Positions 37,002-45,220 of a stretch of 64,000 nucleotides of DNA are shown here, piece after piece. The stretch is from assembly GCA_947495075.1 (NCBI GenBank), contig CANLXH010000001.1:496001-560000 (forward strand). Direction: 5' to 3'. The position numbers were made by a program, and so were the translations under genes. The stretch is from an uncultured Croceitalea sp. Lineage in GTDB: Bacteria; Bacteroidota; Bacteroidia; Flavobacteriales; Flavobacteriaceae. Numbering within the stretch: the stretch's first letter is position 1; the number at the start of each line of letters is the position of its first letter. Below the pieces are notes generated by a model that worked only from the letters and a program-made list of their open reading frames with translations, searched no databases and had not been told where the DNA came from.

Positions 37002-38930
37002 TTAGATGAAGTGATGACGAACAAAGCCTTCAATCGCAGCATAATCTGCCAAGCCCATTCTTCTATATTTATCTGCGGTGTTTTTGTTACGTTCCTCTGC
37101 GCGCATCCAGAACTCTCTAGAGTCTTCGCCTTGAAACATTACTCCGTCTTTTTGAGATTGATGACAAAAAATTGCATTACGTTTTCTAAGTACTTGAACT
37201 GGACTCATTGGCACAGCCATTTCTATTTCATGAATATCCCATTCATGCCATGCTCCTCTATATAGCCATAACCAACAGTCTTTCATGTAGGGTTCTGACT
37301 TTAACTTTTCTAAGGCTCTGAAAATAGCATCTAAACAAACACTATGTGTGCCGTGAGGGTCTGCCAAATCTCCTGCAGCATATATCTGGTGAGGTTTAAT
37401 TTCTTTAATTAAATCTATAACTATAGTTACATCTTCTCTAGAAAGATTATTCTTTTTAATAGTACCGGTCTCATAAAAAGGAAGGTCTAAAAAATGAACG
37501 CATTTATCTTCTAACCCTAAATATCGAGTAGCAGCATAGGATTCACTTCTTCTAATATTGCTTTTTAATCTTCTAACCTCAACTGAATCATAGTCGTTTT
37601 CTTGTTTTTCTTTGATAGATTTAATTAAAGCATCCGTTTTATTTGATGAATTAATACTTTTAGCAATTTCTGCAAACTTTAAAGCATCCGTATCTGATAC
37701 AGCAATATTCCCTGAGGTTTGATATGCCACATGGACTTCATGACCTTGCTCAATAAGCCTATCAAAAGTTCCGCCCATAGAAATTACGTCGTCATCTGGA
37801 TGTGGACTAAATATGATGATGCGTTTTCTTGCCGGTTTTGCTCTTTCAGGTCTATTGGTGTCATCTGCGTTTGGCTTTCCTCCGGGCCATCCTGTAATCG
37901 TACGCTGAAGCCTATTAAACATTCTAATATTTAGATCGTAGGAATCTTGTTGTGCAAGTAGCCCAGACATTCCATTATCATTGTAATCCTTATCAGTTAA
38001 ACTCAAAATAGATTTATTCAGAGTTATACATAGCCAAAGAACGGCTTTGGCGGTAAGTATTTCATCCCACTCACAAGATTCATCTACAAGCCAAGGAGTT
38101 TTATTTCTTGTTAGCTTACTTCCAGCGCTTTTATCTATAACAAAAGTGCAATTTGGGTGTTCCTGTAGATATGTTGCAGGCACTTCAGAAGAAATTTCAC
38201 CTTCAATTGTCTTTTTTATGATGTCTGCTTTGTTCTGTCCCCAGCCTAATAAGACTATTCTTTTAGCATCTCTTACGGTAGCAATACCCATAGTTATTGC
38301 TCTCCTTGGTACATTATCTATTCCTAAAAAAGCAGGAGCGGCATCTGCTCTGGTAATATGATCTAAGGTAATAACTCGAGTTCCTGAATTGTAGTGAGAG
38401 CCTGGTTCATTAAAACCAATATGACCTGTTCTTCCTATACCTAAAAGTTGAAAATCTAATCCTCCAAATGCTTTAATTTTTTCCTCGTATTCCAAACAGT
38501 AAGGTATAATTTCCTCGCCAGATAGAGTACCATCAGGGACATGGACATTTTCAGGTTTAATATCTATGTGGTTAAAAAGGTGTTCATGCATGAAAAAATG
38601 ATAGCTCTGCCTATTATCTTTTTCCATTGGTAAATATTCATCTAAATTAAATGTCACCACATTTGCAAAACTTAAACCTTCATTAATATGCATACGCACC
38701 AACTCTTCATACACTCGTATTGGAGACGAACCTGTAGCTAGACCTAAAATGCATAACTTTCCCTTTTTTTCTTTAGTTCTAATAAGCTCTTCGATTTCTT
38801 GTGCAACAAGTATAGATGCTTCATTAGAGCTTTGAAAAATTACGTTATGTATTTTTTCAAAACGAGTTTCTTCAAATTGCCCTACTGGTTTAAAAGATAT
38901 AGAGCTACTTTTTAATGTAGATGACTTCAT
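37002..38930 (-). CDS. nagB: Glucosamine-6-phosphate deaminase fused to a PIG-L/LmbE deacetylase-like domain
   Basis: 642 residues. Residues about 20-275 are NagB: GLATGSSPI, FNLDEYLPM, GIGRTGHIGFNEPGS. The C-terminal part (about 370-640) is PIG-L/LmbE-like, with the zinc motif SPHPDDDVISMGG near 376 and DPHGTHSVCLDA near 540. NagB turns glucosamine 6-phosphate into fructose 6-phosphate and ammonia. PIG-L domains are zinc N-deacetylases, so the fusion might also remove the acetyl group; that is inference. It heads the nagB-nagZ-anmK operon, divergent from the GlpR-type regulator gene. Confidence 0.93.
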   Translation of the reverse strand: MKSSTLKSSSISFKPVGQFEETRFEKIHNVIFQSSNEASILVAQEIEELIRTKEKKGKLCILGLATGSSPIRVYEELVRMHINEGLSFANVVTFNLDEYLPMEKDNRQSYHFFMHEHLFNHIDIKPENVHVPDGTLSGEEIIPYCLEYEEKIKAFGGLDFQLLGIGRTGHIGFNEPGSHYNSGTRVITLDHITRADAAPAFLGIDNVPRRAITMGIATVRDAKRIVLLGWGQNKADIIKKTIEGEISSEVPATYLQEHPNCTFVIDKSAGSKLTRNKTPWLVDESCEWDEILTAKAVLWLCITLNKSILSLTDKDYNDNGMSGLLAQQDSYDLNIRMFNRLQRTITGWPGGKPNADDTNRPERAKPARKRIIIFSPHPDDDVISMGGTFDRLIEQGHEVHVAYQTSGNIAVSDTDALKFAEIAKSINSSNKTDALIKSIKEKQENDYDSVEVRRLKSNIRRSESYAATRYLGLEDKCVHFLDLPFYETGTIKKNNLSREDVTIVIDLIKEIKPHQIYAAGDLADPHGTHSVCLDAIFRALEKLKSEPYMKDCWLWLYRGAWHEWDIHEIEMAVPMSPVQVLRKRNAIFCHQSQKDGVMFQGEDSREFWMRAEERNKNTADKYRRMGLADYAAIEGFVRHHFI

Positions 38931-38960
38931 AGTTTTTAAAAATTGAATTGGATACTAGAG

Positions 38961-38970
38961 AAATACTGCA
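38961..38970 (-). promoter_or_regulatory. Operator-like half copy near the nagB start
   Basis: Read on the minus strand this is TGCAGTATTT, the same 10 bases that open the two plus-strand copies at 39009 and 39090. It lies 30 bases before the nagB start codon, a sensible place for repression of the nagB operon. Confidence 0.45.
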
Positions 38971-39006
38971 CGAAAATATTAATAAATGCCGTTTTATGCC
39001 ATTTTT

Positions 39007-39024
39007 AATGCAGTATTTTGCATT
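39007..39024 (+). promoter_or_regulatory. Candidate operator with inverted repeat AATGCA/TGCATT
   Basis: The sequence AATGCAGTATTTTGCATT has 6-bp inverted arms and contains the core TGCAGTATTTTGC. The core is repeated at 39090 (TGCAATATTTTGC) and in part at 38961 on the other strand. It lies midway in the divergent nagB/glpR-type gap, as expected for a DeoR-family regulator binding its own region. Confidence 0.55.
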
Positions 39025-39079
39025 ATTTAATTATTTATTAACATAATAACAAATCAAAACAGCATAAAATTCAAATCCT

Positions 39080-39102
39080 TATCTTTGACTGCAATATTTT
39101 GC
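39080..39102 (+). promoter_or_regulatory. Promoter -7 box overlapped by operator copy
   Basis: TATCTTTG at 39080-39087 matches TAnnTTTG. The operator-like TGCAATATTTTGC follows at 39090-39102, covering the expected transcription start and ending 9 bases before the ATG at 39112. The layout fits autoregulation of the DeoR/GlpR-type gene. Confidence 0.55.
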
Positions 39103-39111
39103 TAGATACTT

Positions 39112-39861
39112 ATGCTAAAGGAAGAACGTCAAAGAATTATACTCAATGAAGTTGAATTGCACAACCGAATCCAGTTAACGGATATTGCAGAAAAGCTTAA
39201 CGTTTCTATAGACACTATACGTAGAGACGTAAAGGAACTTGATGGCGCAAGTAGGCTTAGAAAAGTTCACGGTGGGGCTATATCTCTTGGTTTTGCTACT
39301 TATACCCCTAAAAGGAATAGTGTATATGCTTTAGAAGAAAAAATAGTTATTGCAGAAAAAGCAACAAGACTTTTAAAAAATAATAGTGTTGTCTTAATTG
39401 ATGGTGGTACTACTTGTTTAGAATTAGCTAGACTTTTACCGGTAGAACTAAGCCTAACATGTTTTACATTAAGTTTACCTGTTGCTATGGAATTGTTACA
39501 CAAGCCTAATGTAAATACTATTTTTATTGGTGGGCAACTTTCTAAAGATGCACAAATTACGTTAGGTGCTAACACAATTAATAACTTAGCAGAAATAAAA
39601 GTTGATTTTAGTTTTATTGGTACTGGCTATGTTGATGCGCAATTTGGTTTAACAGAATTTGATTGGGATATTGTGCAAACTAAAAAAGCAGTTATTAAAG
39701 CTTCTAAAAAAACTGTTTTACTTTGTATTTCAGAGAAGTTAAATTCGCAACATCGTTTTAAAACATGCGATTTAAATGCAATTAGTTCTTTGGTGACAGA
39801 GTTGGATCCTAACCATGAACTGTTAAAAAACTTTAAAAACGAAGAAATCCAGTTGCTGTAA
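39112..39861 (+). CDS. DeoR/GlpR-family transcriptional regulator
   Basis: 249 residues. The N-terminal helix-turn-helix (IQLTDIAEKLNVSIDTIRRDVKEL) and the linker LRKVHGGAI are classical for the DeoR family. The C-terminal sensor domain (LIDGGTTCLELARLL, FIGTGYVDAQFGLTEFD) binds phosphosugars in relatives. Divergence from nagB and co-transcription with murQ (1-base gap) point to control of amino-sugar use, possibly sensing an amino-sugar phosphate. Three operator-like repeats lie between it and nagB. Confidence 0.92.
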   Translation: MLKEERQRIILNEVELHNRIQLTDIAEKLNVSIDTIRRDVKELDGASRLRKVHGGAISLGFATYTPKRNSVYALEEKIVIAEKATRLLKNNSVVLIDGGTTCLELARLLPVELSLTCFTLSLPVAMELLHKPNVNTIFIGGQLSKDAQITLGANTINNLAEIKVDFSFIGTGYVDAQFGLTEFDWDIVQTKKAVIKASKKTVLLCISEKLNSQHRFKTCDLNAISSLVTELDPNHELLKNFKNEEIQLL

Positions 39862-39862
39862 T

Positions 39863-40678
39863 ATGGGCGATTATCAAAAAATAACAGAGTCAGCATCACT
39901 TCATAATCATTTAGAAAAAATGAGTTCTGAGGATTTGCTAAAAAAAATAAATGAAGAAGATACTAAAGTTGCAACAGCCGTGGCATTGGTTATTCCAGAA
40001 ATTACGAGACTGGTAGATGCTTTGATAGAACGTTTTAAAAAAGGTGGAAGACTCTTTTATATAGGTGCAGGAACTAGTGGACGTTTAGGAATTCTTGATG
40101 CTTCGGAAATTCCACCAACCTTTGGGATGCCACATGATAAAGTTATAGGAATAATAGCTGGGGGAGATGGTGCAATAAGAAAGGCTGTTGAATTTGCTGA
40201 AGATAATACGATGCAGGCTTGGAAAGACCTCAAAGAGTTTGACATTAATAAGAATGATACTTTAGTTGGTATAGCAGCTTCAGGAACAACTCCATATGTT
40301 TTAGGAGGAATTAAAGATGCAAAAGCAAATGGACTTTTAACTGCCGGAATTACTAACAATCCTGGCTCGCCTTTAGCGACACAAACCGATATCTCTATCG
40401 CCGTTAATGTTGGACCAGAATTTTTAACTGGGAGTACCAGGATGAAAAGCGGGACTAGTCAAAAGCTAGTTTTAAATATGATTTCTACCGCCCTAATGAT
40501 AAAGATTGGGAGAGTTGAGGGTAATAAAATGGTAGATATGCAATTGAGTAATAACAAACTTGTAGATAGAGGTACACGTTACCTAGTAGAAGCCCTTAAT
40601 ATGCCATATGAAGAAGCAGAAAAGGCATTGAAAAAACACGGTTCGGTAAGAGAAGCTATCAAAGCATTTCAAAATTAG
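39863..40678 (+). CDS. murQ: N-acetylmuramic acid 6-phosphate etherase
   Basis: 271 residues, a SIS-domain lyase that splits MurNAc 6-phosphate into GlcNAc 6-phosphate and lactate. GAGTSGRLGILDASEIPPTFG, GGDGAIRKAVE and GSTRMKSGTSQKL are diagnostic, and the C-terminal helical part (YEEAEKALKKHGSVREAI) is complete. It uses the product of AnmK, so with nagZ, anmK and nagB it forms a peptidoglycan recycling route. It lies one base after the regulator gene. Confidence 0.96.
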   Translation: MGDYQKITESASLHNHLEKMSSEDLLKKINEEDTKVATAVALVIPEITRLVDALIERFKKGGRLFYIGAGTSGRLGILDASEIPPTFGMPHDKVIGIIAGGDGAIRKAVEFAEDNTMQAWKDLKEFDINKNDTLVGIAASGTTPYVLGGIKDAKANGLLTAGITNNPGSPLATQTDISIAVNVGPEFLTGSTRMKSGTSQKLVLNMISTALMIKIGRVEGNKMVDMQLSNNKLVDRGTRYLVEALNMPYEEAEKALKKHGSVREAIKAFQN

Positions 40679-40683
40679 AAGTA

Positions 40684-41778
40684 ATGTATTTCTTATTTAT
40701 TAACCCAGAAACCTATCTTTTTTATGGTTGGTGGCAATTTGGTACTTGCCTTTTTGCATTTATCGCCTTATTATCTATTTGGTGGCATATAGGCAAAAAA
40801 CAAAATGATTTTGGACAGGTTTGGTTAGCATTATCTATATTATGCTGGAGTATTTCTGGATTAGTGGAAGTTTATTTTGCAAGTTCAATTGAAAAGAACC
40901 TAATTCTAGTAGACGGTCTTCGAAGTATCTTATCCCTATTTAATAGTCTATTTATATTATTAGCGCTACCGTGGTTTAGATATTTGCCTAAGTTTTTAAA
41001 GGGTATTATAAAATCAAAGTTTTGGATTTATATAGTGGGTTTACCTTTTGTATTCTCATTACTTCCTACTATAAACAAAATGATATCTGGACGTGAAGGT
41101 ATCATTAATGAACTTGATGTTTATTATGCGGTTTTAACATTAATATTTTTAGGTTTTGTACTATGGCATTCGTTTGCAAGACGTCGTTTAATATCATTAG
41201 CATACTTATCTCTGGTTTGTATTCTAATTACACTGTTAGCTCAGTTTTATAAGCTTACTGGCTCATCGGTAAATCTAACATTGTTTTCTGCAATATTTAA
41301 AACTTCGTTGATTATGATATTTTTTGCCTTGGCACTTAGTTGGGTAAAAGAATTGTCAGAGAGTGTAATTCCTATAGCTTCTGAGCTTAGAATGGCTTTT
41401 AGAATAGATAGAGAGGAAGATAAAATACAGCGGTTAGTTTTTATTAATGGTTTCCCTAATAGTCCAAAAAGAAAGATAAAACTGTCCAATGCTTCTTTTG
41501 AACTTTTAAAACGTTTTGCAGAATCGCGAAAGTTAGAAGGTGATACCTGGCTAGAGATAAAACCAAAACATCATGCATTAAAAGAGAAAACGTATGATAT
41601 TAATGATTATAATGAAGTTAAAAGACTATTAATAGCCTTGGTAGATGGTCTCTTTGGTAAAGGAAATTGGACAAATGAGCTTCATTTAATACCATTAAAG
41701 AATATTTTATTTGAGCTATCTGAAAAACGAGAACGTAAAATTAGATTGTTAATTCCGCCAGAAAATATAAGCCTTTAG
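40684..41778 (+). CDS. Seven-helix membrane protein with cytoplasmic C-terminal domain, function unknown
   Basis: 364 residues that I do not recognise as a named family. Seven hydrophobic segments lie at about 15-35, 48-68, 78-100, 112-131, 147-165, 172-190 and 200-222, followed by a soluble, charged part of about 140 residues (WLEIKPKHHALKEKTYDIND, then GKGNWTNELHLIPLKNIL). The layout suggests a membrane sensor or transporter-associated protein. The gene starts 5 bases after murQ and should be transcribed with it and the regulator, so a role in sensing or handling wall-derived sugars is a fair but untested guess. Confidence 0.7.
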   Translation: MYFLFINPETYLFYGWWQFGTCLFAFIALLSIWWHIGKKQNDFGQVWLALSILCWSISGLVEVYFASSIEKNLILVDGLRSILSLFNSLFILLALPWFRYLPKFLKGIIKSKFWIYIVGLPFVFSLLPTINKMISGREGIINELDVYYAVLTLIFLGFVLWHSFARRRLISLAYLSLVCILITLLAQFYKLTGSSVNLTLFSAIFKTSLIMIFFALALSWVKELSESVIPIASELRMAFRIDREEDKIQRLVFINGFPNSPKRKIKLSNASFELLKRFAESRKLEGDTWLEIKPKHHALKEKTYDINDYNEVKRLLIALVDGLFGKGNWTNELHLIPLKNILFELSEKRERKIRLLIPPENISL

Positions 41779-41900
41779 CTAAAAGTGATATTATTTTTGT
41801 CTGAAAGTCTTTTTCCGACAATTTCATTTTTTTTCTGACTTTCTCGTTCTTAAAAAACAATCTTTTTCAATTTGCTTCCTGAAATCATAAAACGAGCGTT

Positions 41901-43523
41901 ATGCAATCAGGGTTTTCTACCAAATTTAAATATTGTCTGGCTTTACTTTTATCGCCATTCATTATATCTGCACAATCAAAAGGACTAGATGAGCAAATTA
42001 ATGATGCTTTTATGCCTTTTGCAATTTGGTGGGAAAACCTGATTTTTTCCGAGGTAATAATTTTTGGCAATGGAATTCCAGTTGTATTAATCCTTCTTCT
42101 TACAGGAGCATTATTCTTCACTATTTACTTTGGTTTTATAAATGTTCGTCATTTTCCTACTGCAATCAAAGTTGTTCGCGGTAAGTTTGATGATTTAGAG
42201 AAAGTAGTTCTAAAAACCTCTCCAAACATTCATGCCAATGAAGGAGATATTATTGATACTATTAAAGACGAAAGTCACCATGGAGAAGTAAATCATTTTC
42301 AAGCCTTAACAACTGCTGTTTCTGGCACCGTAGGCCTAGGGAATATTGCTATGGTAGCCGTTGCGATTTCCATTGGTGGTCCAGGAGCTACTTTTTGGAT
42401 AATTGTTGCTGGTTTATTGGGAATGTCGTCAAAGTTTGTCGAATGTATTTTAGGGGTAAAGTATCGAGATATTGATGAAAAAGGTAACGTTTATGGAGGA
42501 CCAATGTATTATTTATCCCGCGGGCTTAAGGAAAACGGATTATCTATTTTTGGTAAAATTTTAGCAGCAATTTTTGCTGTTCTCTGCGTAGGTGCTTCTT
42601 TAGGTGGTGGAAATGCATTTCAAACTAATCAGGCAGCTGCACAAATTATAACTAGATTTGGAGTAGAAGGTTCTAATTCGGGAACTATAATCGGAGTTAT
42701 TTTTGCCATTTTAGTTGGTATTGTAATTATTGGAGGAATCAAACGTATTGCGAAGGTTACCGAAAAAGTTGTTCCTTTTATGGCTGCCTTATATGTGGCT
42801 GCAGCTTTATTTATAATTTTTTCAAATTATGATAAAGTAGGGGAGGCTATAAGTTTAATTGTGACAGAGGCTTTTTCACCTAAGGCAACAATTACTGGTG
42901 GTTTTATTGGAGTAATGATACAAGGATTTAGACGTGCAGCATTTTCCAATGAAGCTGGAGCAGGTTCTGCAGCAATAGCGCATTCTGCAGTAAATACAAA
43001 GTACGCTGCTTCAGAAGGTTTAGTTGGCCTCTTGGAACCTTTTATAGACACTGTAGTTATTTGTACGATTACAGCTTTGGTTATCATAATTTTTAATGTA
43101 GATGGAATGTTTGTTTATGGGGATGTAGTTAACCAACAAGCATTAATGGCAGACGGAAGTAGAATGGGCGGAGTAAATTTAACATCAACCGCATTTGAAA
43201 GTGCAATACCTGGTTCTTCCTATATTTTAGTCATAGCAGTAGTTTTATTTGCGTTCTCTACCATAATATCTTGGTCTTACTACGGTCTACAATCTTGGAA
43301 ATATTTATTTGGTAGAAGTAAGCTTTCAGATCTAATTTATAAAGTATTGTTTCTAGTATTCACAGTACTAGGTGCTGCAATTACCTTAGATGCGGTAATA
43401 AAATTCTCTGACGCAATGATTTTAGCCCTTGTTTTTCCTAATATCATTGGTTTATTACTCTTATTTCCTAAAGCAAAAGAGGAATTGACAAAATACTTAA
43501 GTTTGATAAAAAATAAGCTATAG
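41901..43523 (+). CDS. Alanine/sodium symporter family (AGCS) protein
   Basis: 540 residues with about eleven membrane helices. AGCS signatures are present: SGTVGLGNIAMVAVAISIGGPGATFW, PMYYLSRGL, and FSNEAGAGSAAIAHSAV. A signal-peptide-like leader (about 1-24, FKYCLALLLSPFIISAQS) precedes the usual N-terminus, as is common for this protein in Bacteroidota. Family members import alanine or glycine with sodium. A TATTTTTG box lies about 100 bases upstream (41792). Confidence 0.92.
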   Translation: MQSGFSTKFKYCLALLLSPFIISAQSKGLDEQINDAFMPFAIWWENLIFSEVIIFGNGIPVVLILLLTGALFFTIYFGFINVRHFPTAIKVVRGKFDDLEKVVLKTSPNIHANEGDIIDTIKDESHHGEVNHFQALTTAVSGTVGLGNIAMVAVAISIGGPGATFWIIVAGLLGMSSKFVECILGVKYRDIDEKGNVYGGPMYYLSRGLKENGLSIFGKILAAIFAVLCVGASLGGGNAFQTNQAAAQIITRFGVEGSNSGTIIGVIFAILVGIVIIGGIKRIAKVTEKVVPFMAALYVAAALFIIFSNYDKVGEAISLIVTEAFSPKATITGGFIGVMIQGFRRAAFSNEAGAGSAAIAHSAVNTKYAASEGLVGLLEPFIDTVVICTITALVIIIFNVDGMFVYGDVVNQQALMADGSRMGGVNLTSTAFESAIPGSSYILVIAVVLFAFSTIISWSYYGLQSWKYLFGRSKLSDLIYKVLFLVFTVLGAAITLDAVIKFSDAMILALVFPNIIGLLLLFPKAKEELTKYLSLIKNKL

Positions 43524-43524
43524 A

Positions 43525-43947
43525 TTAGTTTAAGTCCTTAGAATATTCTTGACGAATAAACATCACCTGCGCTTTAGTTACAGGAGTAAGATTAGTGTTA
43601 CCCCATGAGTTTTGTATGTAGTTCATAACATTGGCTATCTCTACATCAGATAATTTAACAGCTTTCATTTTACGATTATAGCGCTGGCCATTAACTATTA
43701 TTTCTTCATTCTGTCCAAAGAGGATTCCGCGAATACTTGCTTCTTGATTGTTCATTAAATAATCTGAATTTACAAGTGGAGGAATGCGTTTGCCCTTTCC
43801 TTGACCATTTTTTGAATGACAAACAGCACATTTTTTTGTGTAAATCTTTTCCCCTGAATTTATGCTTAGCTGTAAACTAGATTTTTGAGCTGGTAGAGTT
43901 GAAGAATAAAGAACAAAAAGAAGTAAAAGAGTTATAACCCTATTCAT
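43525..43947 (-). CDS. Periplasmic c-type cytochrome
   Basis: 140 residues with a signal peptide (MNRVITLLLLFVLYSSTLPAQ). One haem-binding CAVCH lies near residues 38-42 and a probable axial Met is in NRKMKAVKLSD near 92. The C-terminal helix DVEIANVMNYIQNSWGN is typical of small class I cytochromes. Its start overlaps the stop of the sugar dehydrogenase by 8 bases, so it is probably the electron acceptor of that enzyme. Confidence 0.9.
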   Translation of the reverse strand: MNRVITLLLLFVLYSSTLPAQKSSLQLSINSGEKIYTKKCAVCHSKNGQGKGKRIPPLVNSDYLMNNQEASIRGILFGQNEEIIVNGQRYNRKMKAVKLSDVEIANVMNYIQNSWGNTNLTPVTKAQVMFIRQEYSKDLN

Positions 43948-45064
43948 CTTTAGAGACTAATTTATAAATACCTTTTCCTTCAACAGCTACATAGATATAA
44001 CCATCGGGCGCCTGTCTTACATTTCTAACCCTGCCAAGGCCATCCATTAACTTTTCACGATAAATTACTTTATTATCTTTAAGTTCCAATCTTTCTAAGT
44101 ATTGAAACGCCAAAGAACCAACCAAAAGGTTTCCTTTCCAGTCTGGATATTTATCAGAATTTACAAAAGTCATTCCGCTAGGTGCTATAGATGGTGTCCA
44201 TTGATATAATGGTTGTTCCATTCCAGGTCGCGAAGTTTCATCTGTAATTTTAGTACCTACATAGTTAATTCCATAGGTGATAACTGGCCATCCGTAGTTT
44301 TTTCCTTTTTTAACAATATTAATTTCGTCACCACCTCTGGGACCATGTTCATGATTCCAAATTTCTCCAGTGAATGGGTTTTTTACCAATCCTTGTGGAT
44401 TTCTATGTCCGTAACTATAAATTGCTTTTTTAGTATTTTTTTTATTTACAAAAGGATTGTCTTTTGGAATACCTCCATCATCATGAATTCGGTATATTTT
44501 TCCGCCATCTCTAGTAATATCTTGTGGATTTACATCGCGGTTACCTCTATCCCCAATTGAAAAGTAAAGGAAGCCTTTGTCATCAAATTCTAATCGAGAA
44601 CCCCAATGTTGACCTTTTGTGGTATTGGGAACACCTTTATAGAGTATTTCTTTGTTAACTAGTTGCTTATTTTTAAGCTGAGCTCTCATTATCGCGGTAT
44701 TACCACCATCTCTTTTATCATCTGAGGAAGAATAGGAGAAGTAAATCCATCCATTTTCTTCATAGTTAGGATGTAATTCAATATCTAGAAAACCGCCTTG
44801 ACCGCGATTGTAAATTTGGGGTGTATTTTTTATTTCTGTCTTCTTTCCATTTGTAAAAAGAAAGAGTTTTCCACTTTTTTCTGTCACTAAAATGGAATTT
44901 TTTGAAGGAAAAGCCATACCCCATGGATTTTGAATTCCATCAGCTACTAACACTTCTGAAAATGAGTCAGTTACAGGTTTTTTAATAGTATTATCTGTCG
45001 ATTGTGCACAGGATTGTGTTAGCAGTACAACGAAAAAATAGGGATAAATCAAGTACTTTTTCAT
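43940..45064 (-). CDS. PQQ-dependent sugar dehydrogenase (soluble Gdh/Asd type), lipoprotein
   Basis: 374 residues with a leader ending in LLTQSC. The beta-propeller has NPWGMAFP, GQGGFLDIELHPNY, HWGSRLEFDDKGFLYFSIGDRGN and YGHRNPQGL, which includes the active-site region, then WNHEHGPRGGDEIN. Enzymes of this fold oxidise aldose sugars with PQQ and pass electrons to a cytochrome. The overlapping cytochrome c gene fits this. No PQQ synthesis genes are seen here. Confidence 0.9.
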   Translation of the reverse strand: MKKYLIYPYFFVVLLTQSCAQSTDNTIKKPVTDSFSEVLVADGIQNPWGMAFPSKNSILVTEKSGKLFLFTNGKKTEIKNTPQIYNRGQGGFLDIELHPNYEENGWIYFSYSSSDDKRDGGNTAIMRAQLKNKQLVNKEILYKGVPNTTKGQHWGSRLEFDDKGFLYFSIGDRGNRDVNPQDITRDGGKIYRIHDDGGIPKDNPFVNKKNTKKAIYSYGHRNPQGLVKNPFTGEIWNHEHGPRGGDEINIVKKGKNYGWPVITYGINYVGTKITDETSRPGMEQPLYQWTPSIAPSGMTFVNSDKYPDWKGNLLVGSLAFQYLERLELKDNKVIYREKLMDGLGRVRNVRQAPDGYIYVAVEGKGIYKLVSKDE

Positions 45065-45220
45065 AATTTTAACGTTGAATGTATACTTTTTACAGCTGAA
45101 ATGCAGTTATAAATATACCAAACGAATTATTAATTAGTAAATAGATTTTATTGTTTAGATAATTATAAACAGAATATAAGATCCCAAATCTAACTATTCT
45201 ACCTTAACCTAAATTAACCT

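Noticed and set aside
36974..37042. Longer N-terminus for the GH3 enzyme
   Set aside because: The extra residues overlap the nagB gene and hide a good lipoprotein signal that begins at 36973.
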